A DNA stretch of 64,000 bases. Source: UBA1672 sp050633285 (GTDB taxonomy: Bacteria; Pseudomonadota; Alphaproteobacteria; Micavibrionales; Micavibrionaceae). This document shows positions 7,114 through 15,391 of the stretch, one piece after another. The notes beneath the pieces are model-generated. The model was not told the origin of the DNA, made no database searches, and worked only from the letters and a program-made list of their open reading frames with translations. The position numbers and the translations under genes are program-made. The DNA lies in contig JBOEGG010000001.1 of assembly GCA_050633285.1 (NCBI GenBank), positions 558,001 through 622,000 of the forward strand. Reading direction: 5' to 3'. The first letter of the stretch is position 1. Each line of letters starts with the position of its first letter.

Positions 7114-9918
7114 ATGAGCGATACAAATACAGATGAATTATTCCTGATCGACGGATCAGGCTTTATTTTCCGTGCCTATTTTGCGATGGCATATTCCCGT
7201 CAGGCCGGTATGACCAACCCCGAAGGCGTCGAGGTCGGTGCGGTATATGGTTATACCAATATGATCATGAAGATGATCCGTGATTATCATGCCCCCTATA
7301 TGGCCGTTATCTTTGATACAGCGCGCAAGAACTTTCGCAACGATATTTATGCGCAATATAAGGCCAATCGTGATGAAACGCCTGAAGACCTAATTCCGCA
7401 ATTCTCCCTTATCCGTGAGGCAACACGCGCTTTTGACATACCTGCGTTAGAGATGGAGGGGTATGAAGCCGATGATTTGATTGCGGCCTATGCAAAACAG
7501 GCCAAGGAAGCAGGTAAAAAAGTCGTTATTGTTTCTTCTGATAAGGATTTGATGCAATTGGTTGGTGATGGCGTACGCATGCTTGACCCGATGAAAAGCA
7601 AATGGATTGAAGAAGAGCAAGTTATTGAGAAATTTGGTGTTCCGCCAAACCGTGTTGTGGATGTGCAGTCCCTTGCAGGTGATAGCGTTGATAACGTGCC
7701 CGGTGTTCCGGGTATCGGTATTAAGACTGCCGCTCAACTTATTAATGAATATGGCTCCTTGGATGAATTGCTTTCGCGCGCTGAGGAGATTAAACAACCT
7801 AAACGCCGTGAGAAATTACTGAACCATGCCGAGGATGCACGTATCTCGCGCCGACTTGTAAGGCTTGATGAAAACGCACCGTTGCCTACTCCATTGGAAG
7901 AGCTGAAAACGCACGACCCTGACAAACCGGAATTGATGGCCTTCTTACAAAAACAGGCATTCAACTCAATCATAAAACGTCTGGGCGGTGAAGTGGTTAG
8001 CGCGCCAAAGCCAAAAGCTGACACCGAAAATAGTGCTGCAATTGAGGAAGAGAGCTTCCCACCTGCGTCAGAAAATCAATATACGCTCATTAACGATGCC
8101 AAAACATTGCAGGAATGGCTGGATAAGGCAGAGCAAGAAGGCACATTGGCGATAGACACTGAAACAACAAGCCTCACCCCTGCAAAGGCCGAATTGGTCG
8201 GGATATCAATCTCGTCACAAATTGGGAAGGCTGCCTATATTCCCCTTGGTCATGTGCAGGAGACAGACCTCTTCGGCATGGCGAATGATGATCAGACACC
8301 GCAAATGGATAAAGCAGAAGCCATTGCGTTACTGAAACCAATTTTGGAAGATGCTGGTGTGTTGAAAATTGGTCATAACATGAAATATGATTGGCAAATT
8401 CTGGCAAAAGAAGGTGTCCATATGACACCATGCGATGACACGATGCTTATTTCCTATGTGTTGGATGGGGCAAACCATCGCCATTCTATGGACAACCTTT
8501 CTATCCTGTATTGTGACCATACGCCGATTAAATTTGAAGAAGTCGCAGGCAAAGGTAAGGCACAAGTGACCTTTGATAAAGTTGCGATTAAAGACGCGCT
8601 CACCTACGCCGCTGAAGATGCGGAAATTACACTGCGCCTCCATAAAATATTAAAACCACGTTTGGCGCGTGAAAAAATGGTGGGCGTTTATGAAACGATT
8701 GAGCGTCCCTTGATCCCGATTATCGCGCAGATGGAACTCGAAGGCGTAAAAGTCGATCCTGTGAAATTACGCGAGATGAGCGAAGATTTCGGTGGGCAGC
8801 TTGCGGTGCTTGAGAAAGAAATCTATGTCTTGGCAGAACGTGAATTTAATATCGCATCCCCTAAACAGGTGGGTGAGGTTCTATTTGATGAAATGGGTCT
8901 GCAAGGCGGTAAAAAAACAAAGACAGGAACATATTCAACGTCCGTAGATGTGTTGGAGAAGCTGGCTTTGGAAGGGCATGAAATCGTTCAAAAAATTCTG
9001 GATTATCGTGGTCTGGCAAAGCTAAAATCAACATATACAGATGCACTACAACAGGAAATAAATCCGCATACAGGGCGCGTCCACACCTCATATAATATGG
9101 TGGGGACAAGCACAGGGCGCTTATCTTCTTCTGATCCAAACCTGCAAAATATACCTATCCGCACCGAAGAGGGGCGTAAAATCCGTGAGGCATTTATCGC
9201 GGATGAAGGGCATGTTTTGGTCTCTGTCGATTATTCGCAAGTGGAATTACGCCTTGCCGCAGAAATGGCAGATGTAGAGGCATTGAAGAAAGCATTCCAA
9301 GACGGCGTGGATATTCATAGCCTGACCGCGTCACGCGTTTTTGATGTGCCCTTGGATGATGTTACACCCGAAATTCGTAGACAGGCTAAGGCCGTTAATT
9401 TTGGTATTATCTATGGTATTTCTGGCTTTGGCTTGGCAAAACAGCTTGGCTGTCCGGTTGGTCAGGCGAGTGATTTTATCAAACGTTATCTCGCCCGCTT
9501 TCATGAAATTGAAAGCTATATGGAGGCCACAAAAGAAGAAGCAAAGCGCGATGGCTATGTTTCCACTCTTTATGGGCGCAAATGTTTTATTCCCGGAATT
9601 CAGGATAAAAACCAGATGCGCGTACGCGGCGCAGAGCGCCAAGCGATCAATGCGCCCCTCCAAGGAACGGCCGCAGATATCATGAAAATTGCAATGGCGC
9701 GTATGCCGGATGCTTTAAAATCGGAAAATTTATCTGCAAAAATGCTACTTCAGGTTCATGATGAGCTTATTTTTGAGGTTCCGAAGGTAGAATTGGAAAA
9801 AACCATCGCAACCATTAAGAAAATTATGGAAAATTCATTTAAAATCAATGATATAGAGATCTCTGTACCACTTGATGCAGAGGGTGGATTTGGCGATAAC
9901 TGGGCAAAAGCACATTAA
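7114..9918 (+). CDS. polA: DNA polymerase I
   Basis: This 934-residue enzyme has the three classical parts: a 5'-3' exonuclease (about 1-290), an intact 3'-5' exonuclease (about 325-510, with AIDTETTS and YAAEDAE) and the polymerase domain. Polymerase motifs are A (SVDYSQVELRLAA), B (RRQAKAVNFGIIYG) and C (LLQVHDELIFE). It fills gaps in repair and processes Okazaki fragments. The ATG at 7114 is preferred because MSDTN leads directly into the conserved ELFLIDGSGFIFRA; an in-frame TTG at 7096 adds six unlikely residues. No good Shine-Dalgarno is visible. Confidence 0.97.
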   Translation: MSDTNTDELFLIDGSGFIFRAYFAMAYSRQAGMTNPEGVEVGAVYGYTNMIMKMIRDYHAPYMAVIFDTARKNFRNDIYAQYKANRDETPEDLIPQFSLIREATRAFDIPALEMEGYEADDLIAAYAKQAKEAGKKVVIVSSDKDLMQLVGDGVRMLDPMKSKWIEEEQVIEKFGVPPNRVVDVQSLAGDSVDNVPGVPGIGIKTAAQLINEYGSLDELLSRAEEIKQPKRREKLLNHAEDARISRRLVRLDENAPLPTPLEELKTHDPDKPELMAFLQKQAFNSIIKRLGGEVVSAPKPKADTENSAAIEEESFPPASENQYTLINDAKTLQEWLDKAEQEGTLAIDTETTSLTPAKAELVGISISSQIGKAAYIPLGHVQETDLFGMANDDQTPQMDKAEAIALLKPILEDAGVLKIGHNMKYDWQILAKEGVHMTPCDDTMLISYVLDGANHRHSMDNLSILYCDHTPIKFEEVAGKGKAQVTFDKVAIKDALTYAAEDAEITLRLHKILKPRLAREKMVGVYETIERPLIPIIAQMELEGVKVDPVKLREMSEDFGGQLAVLEKEIYVLAEREFNIASPKQVGEVLFDEMGLQGGKKTKTGTYSTSVDVLEKLALEGHEIVQKILDYRGLAKLKSTYTDALQQEINPHTGRVHTSYNMVGTSTGRLSSSDPNLQNIPIRTEEGRKIREAFIADEGHVLVSVDYSQVELRLAAEMADVEALKKAFQDGVDIHSLTASRVFDVPLDDVTPEIRRQAKAVNFGIIYGISGFGLAKQLGCPVGQASDFIKRYLARFHEIESYMEATKEEAKRDGYVSTLYGRKCFIPGIQDKNQMRVRGAERQAINAPLQGTAADIMKIAMARMPDALKSENLSAKMLLQVHDELIFEVPKVELEKTIATIKKIMENSFKINDIEISVPLDAEGGFGDNWAKAH

Positions 9919-10011
9919 AACAACCCCTTAAAACACTACTCTAAAGTATATTTTATGTATTTTTATGCAGAAAATATGCATTTTTGTGTTGACATAACTT
10001 TACATATTACG

Positions 10012-10200
10012 CTATATAATTGACATAACTTACTTGCTTGTCCCCACACACACTTCAAGTATTTAAGTTAGAGTGAGCAAAATAATTAATATTCGGAAAC
10101 CCCACACACACTTTCCGGATATTAAACAATACAGTTCCCCACACACGGAAAGTTGAGGCCGTTCTTCGTTTACGAAGGGCGGTCTCGCTGTATGTGGGGT
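10012..10200 (+). ncRNA. Candidate structured RNA with C-rich hairpin loops
   Basis: TTGACATAACTT is repeated at 9989 and 10020; the first can act as a -35 with CTATAT at 10012 (17-bp spacer). Downstream are three CCCCACACAC motifs (10042, 10100, 10137). The first two are displayed in loops: stem 10031-10036/10056-10061 and stem 10088-10099/10112-10123 (11 of 12 pairs). The third pairs with 10190-10199 (9 of 10) around an inner 12-bp stem 10157-10168/10173-10184 that needs G-U pairs valid only on the plus strand. The gap 9919-10262 has no ORF. Confidence 0.5.
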
Positions 10201-10262
10201 GTTGTGCATGTGTGCGAAGCTACCTTGCAGCACAGCCATGTAATTGGTTATTCCGCTGAGGC

Positions 10263-10691
10263 TTATCCTTTCTTATCCCATCCAACAACTAAGTCATTAT
10301 CAAGGGTAACGCGTAAGTTATATCGATTTGCACCTTGATGGTCATATTTCCAAACTTCACGTTTCTTTGTCTTTAAAACTTTTTCATCTAGGTCAACAGG
10401 CCTACCAAGGGAATCGAGTAACTGCTCGGTCGTTTGCCCTTGCCAAATATTTTTGTTCATTATCATTTCTACTAATTCGGTATTTTGATATTTTTGTAGG
10501 AGTGCTTCACGTCGTTTTTTTGTTTCCTCGGCTTTTCCCCAAAAGTATATAGCGATAAGCCCTAGAACTAATATGGCTAAAGGAATCCAGCCAATAGATT
10601 CGCCCAAAGAAAATATGAAATATACAGGAATTGCTAAAACAAATAGTAAGGCAATTCCATCCATTTCTGCTTTAGTCATTTTCTTTGCCAT
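10263..10691 (-). CDS. Membrane protein with a BamE/SmpA-like C-terminal domain
   Basis: Two transmembrane helices (about residues 12-30 and 34-51) are followed by a basic coiled region and a small C-terminal domain. That domain holds the sequence words QTTEQLLDSLGRP, then KREVWKY and DNDLVVGW, which recall the SmpA/BamE-type fold. BamE proper is a lipoprotein, so this is a related domain rather than BamE. Its function is unknown. The stop lies close to the 3' side of the C-rich RNA element. Confidence 0.6.
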   Translation of the reverse strand: MAKKMTKAEMDGIALLFVLAIPVYFIFSLGESIGWIPLAILVLGLIAIYFWGKAEETKKRREALLQKYQNTELVEMIMNKNIWQGQTTEQLLDSLGRPVDLDEKVLKTKKREVWKYDHQGANRYNLRVTLDNDLVVGWDKKG

Positions 10692-10988
10692 TATGTTTTC
10701 TCTTTTCTCAATTTATATTATACACCACCCATAAAACCCCAGTTGCACTAGCATTTCAACACTCTATCTAAAATTTTATAAATTAGGGGTTGCAAGGCAC
10801 GGAATTTCGGGGCATAGTATTTTTAGACGTACGGTAATTCGTGCGTTCGGGGCTTAAGAACCTCTAATATACTCACGCGGTTGGCATCAACCGTTATTGA
10901 TGTGACCCCCTTTTCATTTTATGAATTTTGGCACATCATAGATGTCGTTTCTCGGTTCCATATTCTTATATGGCCGGGAGGCGATGTT

Positions 10989-11048
10989 ATGTTCAGGCGT
11001 AAGCTAAAAGCATCGCGCCGTTTTCTCGTGAGATATTGCGGTTCTTAA
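10989..11048 (+). CDS. 19-codon Arg/Lys-rich leader-type ORF
   Basis: GGGAGG at 10976-10981 is spaced exactly seven bases from an ATG that opens a 19-codon frame, MFRRKLKASRRFLVRYCGS, ending TAA at 11048. The binding site is part of the GCCGGGAG arm that can pair just after the stop codon, and the ORF's last bases form one strand of the long helix. Translation would therefore change the RNA fold. It is a candidate leader peptide; the peptide itself matches nothing I know. Confidence 0.45.
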   Translation: MFRRKLKASRRFLVRYCGS

Positions 11049-11053
11049 CTCCC

Positions 11054-11083
11054 GGCTGCCAAGAGTAATCTTGGTGGCTTTTT
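11054..11083 (+). terminator. Rho-independent terminator of the leader
   Basis: An 11-bp stem (11054-11064/11069-11079) with a GTAA loop is followed by TTTTT. Three of its pairs are G-U and hold only on the plus strand. Its 5' arm overlaps the CTCCCGGC segment, so it competes with the GCCGGGAG pairing. Confidence 0.8.
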
Positions 11084-11152
11084 CATTGCCCCGCTTCACG
11101 GTGGAGCAATGCTACATATCGGATAGAGTGGGAATATCCGGCACTTTCATAT

Positions 11153-11193
11153 GGTTGCCTTGATCCTTTCCCACATATCGGATTGAGGCAGCC
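11153..11193 (+). other. 14-bp plus-strand hairpin
   Basis: Bases 11153-11166 pair with 11180-11193 at all 14 positions, three of them G-U. The 13-base loop contains ACATATC. An 11-base direct repeat ACATATCGGAT occurs at about 11114 and 11173. It lies between the leader terminator and the next gene and has no T-run. Confidence 0.6.
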
Positions 11194-11296
11194 GCCCGTG
11201 CGCGCTTGCGTTCTTGTTGTTAAGAGTTTCCGTAAAGTTTGACATTCCCAAACGGGTATGACATAAGCCTCTCACAAAAATAAGAAAGAATAAGCA

Positions 11297-11635
11297 ATGG
11301 TTGATGTACGAAGCGTAATTCCCGGAACATATAACGGCCTCTCCACGGATTTTGATTTTACAATCCCAAAGGGCGCGGCGCGTATGACAACAGTGATGAA
11401 AAACTTTCATGAGCAAGTACAAGGCGGGCAAAATCCGTTTCGCGTCCGTAACGACATTAACGAGCAGCTCGATGCAGAAGCTATCCACCATGGTGACAGG
11501 TTACATGAAATCGCAGATATTGGATTGGCGCGCGTGGTGAATAATAGTTTCACTGCATTCTATTCCGGCGATCAAACACAAATCAATCAGGCAAACCGCT
11601 CTATCCAAGAGGCGGTTGAAGAGTTTGATTTATAG
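11297..11635 (+). CDS. Small soluble protein of unknown function
   Basis: This 112-residue, mostly helical, acidic protein lacks a signal peptide, a membrane segment or any recognised motif. A promoter-like TTGACA with CATAAG 17 bases downstream lies about 45 bases before the ATG. It follows the structured leader region at 10.8-11.2 kb, so it may be that leader's regulated gene, though 200 bases separate them. Confidence 0.6.
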   Translation: MVDVRSVIPGTYNGLSTDFDFTIPKGAARMTTVMKNFHEQVQGGQNPFRVRNDINEQLDAEAIHHGDRLHEIADIGLARVVNNSFTAFYSGDQTQINQANRSIQEAVEEFDL

Positions 11636-11711
11636 GCGCATCTCTCCTTTTTTTGAGTGAGTATCTATGATAGGGCTATGTAGTGTTAACTATCATAGAA
11701 AGCTCTTCATA

Positions 11712-12239
11712 ATGCGCGCTTTGTTGCTTCCCTTTACACTATCACTGATTTTATTCAGCTTTGCATCTGTATCATATGCACAAGATTTGCCCGCGCCATA
11801 TCAGCAGATGAAGGAAAAAGCACTGGCCGGTGATGCTCAGGCGCAAATGGATTTGGGCGAAGCGTACTTTAAAGGCAGTGGTGAGCTGGATGAGTCGGTG
11901 GAGGACGGGCTTAAATGGTATGAAATGGCGGCCAAGAAGGGCAACGCCGACGCACAATTTGCCCTCGGTTTTATGCGGTCGATGTTAGCACGTAAGCTAA
12001 AGACAGAGGAAGAGCAGAAGGAAGAGCAGCGTATCGGGTTTGCATGGATTGCGGCGGCTGCTGCACAAAATCAGAAACAAGCGGTAAAGATAGTACCTGA
12101 TTTTCAACAAAGCTTGGAAAAAGCAGAGGGGGAAGATCTGGAAATGATAAAAAGCTTTTTTGCTTTGGGGGATGAATATATCGCCCTTTATGTCACACCG
12201 TTCCAAGACAAAGACACACCGCAGGAAAACGCGGAATAG
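11712..12239 (+). CDS. Secreted Sel1-repeat protein
   Basis: Starting at ATG 11712, the protein (175 residues) has a signal peptide ending at SYAQ. Two Sel1-type helical repeats follow (GDAQAQMDLGEAYFKG and GNADAQFALGFM), then an A-rich helix. Sel1 repeats form a superhelix used for protein contacts, often in the periplasm. The longer ORF start at 11667 places extra residues before the signal peptide and is rejected. Its partners are unknown. Confidence 0.8.
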   Translation: MRALLLPFTLSLILFSFASVSYAQDLPAPYQQMKEKALAGDAQAQMDLGEAYFKGSGELDESVEDGLKWYEMAAKKGNADAQFALGFMRSMLARKLKTEEEQKEEQRIGFAWIAAAAAQNQKQAVKIVPDFQQSLEKAEGEDLEMIKSFFALGDEYIALYVTPFQDKDTPQENAE

Positions 12240-12260
12240 CGCACATCAATTGCTCTCATA

Positions 12261-12350
12261 TCATTTTGTAAGGGTTAAAGCCTTTTCCCAAAATGCCTTT
12301 GGCCATTTTTCACTTTTGGATAATCTGTCAAAATCATGGCACGCATGACG
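12261..12350 (-). pseudogene. Remnant of a glutathione S-transferase C-terminal region
   Basis: In one frame the 29 codons read RHACHDF, then EKWPKAFWEKAL, against RHACYDF and KKWQKALLETGL in the intact GST at 13050-13748. The word DYPKVK survives in a second frame, showing small indels. No start or thioredoxin domain remains. It is a decayed partial GST copy directly beyond the secreted-protein gene at 12357-12878. Confidence 0.75.
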
Positions 12351-12356
12351 CGTACG

Positions 12357-12878
12357 TTATTTACGTGACCGCAATGCCGGAAACTTCGTTGCACTAACCT
12401 GACACATCATGGGGTTAAGTGACAATGTATATTTATACCCGCCAACATTATTCAACCCGATAAAGGCTCTGTTCCGATTTTTTGGAATGCCAAAACTTTG
12501 CCCGGGGCAGGGCCTTTGGTCTGGGTGTACCTGACATAGTGCAGCGGTGGATTTCTTAACTTTTGCATGACCTTCCGGGTTTTTCTGTGCGTTACATTGA
12601 TACTGGATGGATGTAACCGCGTTTGTGTTCTGATCAATCATGACAGAGACTTTATCATGTTCCCCCTTGTTGAAATCCAAATGGAACGAGGATTGCCCAA
12701 AACTCATGGCATAACCCTGACCTATATATGTTTTTTTAATCTCTTCTATATCCATAGACAGGTTCGTACCGACAACATCAAAATTCTCAATAAAATGCAC
12801 GGTATCACTGTCGCTTTGTGCATAGGATGGGAAGATCGGTGCAAAAACCGCGATCATAAATATAACGAAATTGCGCAT
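12357..12878 (-). CDS. Secreted Cys-containing protein, member 2 of a two-member family
   Basis: This 173-residue protein has a signal peptide (cleavage near SYAQ, residue 21). Its first mature segment, with VHFIENFDVVGTNLSMDIEE and GQGY, aligns with the protein at 6404-6988. Four Cys lie in the C-terminal half, probably as disulphides in the periplasm. AAAGGAAT precedes the ATG. It separates an intact GST gene from a decayed GST fragment, an arrangement comparable to the repeat-flanked first member. Function unknown. Confidence 0.7.
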   Translation of the reverse strand: MRNFVIFMIAVFAPIFPSYAQSDSDTVHFIENFDVVGTNLSMDIEEIKKTYIGQGYAMSFGQSSFHLDFNKGEHDKVSVMIDQNTNAVTSIQYQCNAQKNPEGHAKVKKSTAALCQVHPDQRPCPGQSFGIPKNRNRAFIGLNNVGGYKYTLSLNPMMCQVSATKFPALRSRK

Positions 12879-13049
12879 GAATTATTCCTTTTCTAGGGTA
12901 AGGAACAATGTGTGATCTGGTTTCGGGCATCGTGGATACGGAACATCACTCCTACTGATCTATACTACGCGCCAACGTGTCCGCTGTAAACTGTCTGAGA
13001 AAGGTGGCCGCCGCGCAATAGAATATATCGTACGGCGGCATATGGTTGT

Positions 13050-13748
13050 CTAACAACAGGCACTATTCACACATGCTGTTTTATCCGTACAGGTTTCACA
13101 TCGCCCCAGATACGTGTCATCCGAGAGATAGAAGCCGGTGAAGGTCTCAACAAAATCCACAGGTACGGATTTTTCGGCTAAGCCCGTTTCCAATAAAGCC
13201 TTCTGCCATTTCTTCACTTTTGGATAATTCGCCAGAAAATCATAGCATGCATGACGCTCAATAATGGATGCACGATGGAGCAGGGGCAGCCACGCAATAT
13301 CAATATTGCTTATGATATCGCCCTTAAAATACAAGCCATCACCTATGGCTTTTTCCGCGCGTGCAAATGCTTTTTTGTTGAGCTTTTCTGCACGCTCTGC
13401 CAATTGCTCCGCATCTTTGCTGCGCTGTGCACTACATTGGGTTAAGTAATGTTTCGCCCCTTGATATGCCCATGCACGGTCAATGGCACGTTGTTCGGGC
13501 GTTATATCCCGCTCTAATGGTGGGGCGATATCATCCAGATACTCAACGATTGCATCGGATTCGAATAACACCTGTTCCTCTTGTGTTATAAGCAAGGGCA
13601 CCTGCCCCGTCGGTGATATATCAATGAACCACTGCGGTTTATCACTCAAACTGATATATTCCAATTCATATGGAATGTTCTTGGCTTCTAACATGCCTGT
13701 AACACGTTGAACAAATGGACAAATTTTAAAACTGACGACTTTGATCAT
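13050..13748 (-). CDS. Glutathione S-transferase with a Cys-rich tail
   Basis: The protein (232 residues) has a thioredoxin-like domain with a CPF motif (C10), as in omega/beta-type GSTs that use a Cys, and a helical C-terminal domain. The last 18 or so residues form an unusual tail with six Cys (CETC, then TACVNSACC). Such tails can bind metal or form redox disulphides. It lies 71 bases behind a SigZ-like sigma gene that also ends in Cys, which suggests a thiol- or metal-related role. The substrate is unknown. Confidence 0.85.
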   Translation of the reverse strand: MIKVVSFKICPFVQRVTGMLEAKNIPYELEYISLSDKPQWFIDISPTGQVPLLITQEEQVLFESDAIVEYLDDIAPPLERDITPEQRAIDRAWAYQGAKHYLTQCSAQRSKDAEQLAERAEKLNKKAFARAEKAIGDGLYFKGDIISNIDIAWLPLLHRASIIERHACYDFLANYPKVKKWQKALLETGLAEKSVPVDFVETFTGFYLSDDTYLGRCETCTDKTACVNSACC

Positions 13749-13819
13749 GGTGATCTCCTTATCTTTAAAAAGTACGTTTACCTGTAAGACGGGGGATCAG
13801 TGAAAAAGACGAAAAATAA

Positions 13820-14362
13820 TCAGCATTCTTTGCAAAAATCGGACTTTTCTTCGTAATCGGTAATATTGCCAAACGTGTCAAAGGAAAAGGAGCAGCAATC
13901 TTCATATTGTCGTCGCAACTCTTGCCGTGCCTTTTGTACACGGGATTTCAAAGTGGAATAACTGATGTCGTTTTGCGCGGCGTATTCCTTTTGCGATTGC
14001 CCGTTTATATCAATCGCGGTGAGTAGATCCGCACTGTCGGAGGGCAGGGATTTTATAAAAGGCGCGATACACTGCGATAGGGAGGCTTGAATATCAGGGC
14101 TGTCTTCCTCTATCATAAATTCATCGGCTGTAATCTCGTTGGCTTGTCCCTTTTTGCGATAAAAATCAATGATCGTATTATTGGCAATTTGAAACAACCA
14201 TGATTTAACACTGCTGTCAGATTTTAGGGTATTGAAGCTCTTATAGGTTTTGAACAGAATGTCCTGCATCAGGTCATCCACATCCGCAGAGTTGGAAATT
14301 TTCGTATGTAGGAATGACTTTATATTTGCCTGATAGTCTTTCCAAATCTCTTCAAACTGCAT
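13820..14362 (-). CDS. ECF sigma factor, SigZ-like
   Basis: Starting at the ATG at 14362 (AAAGGTG upstream), this 180-residue protein has sigma region 2 (ADVDDLMQDILFKTY) and region 4 (SQKEYAAQNDISYSTLKSRV). The C terminus carries CCSFSFDTFGNITDY and CKEC, a signature shared with SigZ-type ECF factors. No anti-sigma gene is adjacent, so the Cys tail may itself sense the signal, as an inference. It lies between prmA and the GST gene, all on the same strand. Longer upstream frame extends into prmA and is rejected. Confidence 0.85.
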   Translation of the reverse strand: MQFEEIWKDYQANIKSFLHTKISNSADVDDLMQDILFKTYKSFNTLKSDSSVKSWLFQIANNTIIDFYRKKGQANEITADEFMIEEDSPDIQASLSQCIAPFIKSLPSDSADLLTAIDINGQSQKEYAAQNDISYSTLKSRVQKARQELRRQYEDCCSFSFDTFGNITDYEEKSDFCKEC

Positions 14363-14402
14363 AAGACACCTTTTATTATGTTCGGTAAGTATGTCTCGGG
14401 GC

Positions 14403-15311
14403 TTATGCCATGACAAGGGTTGACCATTCCCCAACATCATATCGTTTTTTCAAACTCAGCCCTGCGCCTTCATAGGCAGAGGCGACAAGGTCAACTTGTT
14501 GATTGAGCATACCAGAGAGTACACAATACCCATTATCATCCAATACACGGACAAGTTCCGGCGCCATTTCAATGACGGGGCCAGCCAGAATGTTGGCAAT
14601 GATAAGCTCGTAAGGTTTCTTCACATCAACGCTGGGTGTTTTAAACCCGTCTCCGCAATCGCATGTCATACCTGATTTGATGAGTGGTACGTCGTTCAGT
14701 TCCGCATGACGGGCGGCGACACGCACGCTCTCTGCGTCGTTATCAATGGCTAGGATCGGGCTACTCCAAAGCTTCCACGCCGCAATTGCTAAAATTCCTG
14801 AACCTGTCCCCATATCAAGGATATTCCAAGGGCATATGCCTTTACCTTTCAGGTCTAGCATGGCCTGTAAACATCCGTTTGTGGTCTCATGCTCGCCCGA
14901 ACCAAATGCGGTGGCCGCATCAATTTGTAATCCGGTCTGATGCGCGGGCAGAGGGTCTTTATAATGGCTGCCATAGATAAAAAATGGCCCAATGGAAAAG
15001 GGCTTAAACTCTTGATATGTTTTTTCTAACCAATTTATGTCCGGTGTTTCTTTAACTTCTATAGACTGGCTCTTTACCTCAATATCTTGGATGCCGTGTG
15101 CCGCAATCTGTAATGAAAGGCGGGAAATTATATCCTCGATATCCGGTGCATCTTCCATGATCCATTCTAATATCCAAATACCATCATGTTTGCGGTCTTT
15201 GCGGAGCGCACTACTGGCAAGGGCAATATCAACTAGTCCCTCTGCCAAACAAAAGGCAGTTTCATTAGGCAAATCTTTTTCAATGTGAAAGCGAACGGTA
15301 TAGGTAGACAT
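14403..15311 (-). CDS. prmA: Ribosomal protein L11 methyltransferase
   Basis: PrmA methylates lysines and the N terminus of ribosomal protein L11 using SAM. Diagnostic stretches are DAATAFGSGEHETT, the SAM-binding LDMGTGSGILAIAA and NILAGP. At 302 residues it is of normal length, with the variable N-terminal substrate-binding domain in residues 1-115. No Shine-Dalgarno is evident. The sigma gene starts 40 bases after its stop. Confidence 0.95.
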   Translation of the reverse strand: MSTYTVRFHIEKDLPNETAFCLAEGLVDIALASSALRKDRKHDGIWILEWIMEDAPDIEDIISRLSLQIAAHGIQDIEVKSQSIEVKETPDINWLEKTYQEFKPFSIGPFFIYGSHYKDPLPAHQTGLQIDAATAFGSGEHETTNGCLQAMLDLKGKGICPWNILDMGTGSGILAIAAWKLWSSPILAIDNDAESVRVAARHAELNDVPLIKSGMTCDCGDGFKTPSVDVKKPYELIIANILAGPVIEMAPELVRVLDDNGYCVLSGMLNQQVDLVASAYEGAGLSLKKRYDVGEWSTLVMA

Positions 15312-15391
15312 ATAGAATATAATGCGCCGTAAAGATGGGGTTATAAAAAATGAAGGGCGCTGATATGCGCCCCTCTCAAATAGATATTTTA

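Larger units (their letters stand above)
10790..11083 (+). ncRNA. Attenuator-like structured leader with an embedded short ORF
   Basis: A weak promoter (TTGCAA 10790-10795, CATAGT 10813-10818) precedes a long-range helix. TTAAGAACC, AATAT and CTCACG (10854-10877) pair in order with CGTGAG, ATATT and GGTTCTTAA (11027-11048), 20 bp with one bulge and one small loop. Inside lie hairpins CGGTTG-GCAT-CAACCG and CCATAT-TCTT-ATATGG. GCCGGGAG (10973-10980) can pair with CTCCCGGC (11049-11056), which shares bases with the terminator stem that follows. Mutually exclusive pairing plus a short ORF is the design of transcription attenuators. The gap 10692-11296 has no long gene. Confidence 0.55.

Noticed and set aside
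10790..11200. tmRNA, 6S RNA, RNase P RNA or SRP RNA as an explanation of the folded region
   Set aside because: No CCA end, T-arm or tag-like ORF, no RNase P conserved segments, no 4.5S core, and nested hairpins unlike the 6S rod. A leader/attenuator fits better.
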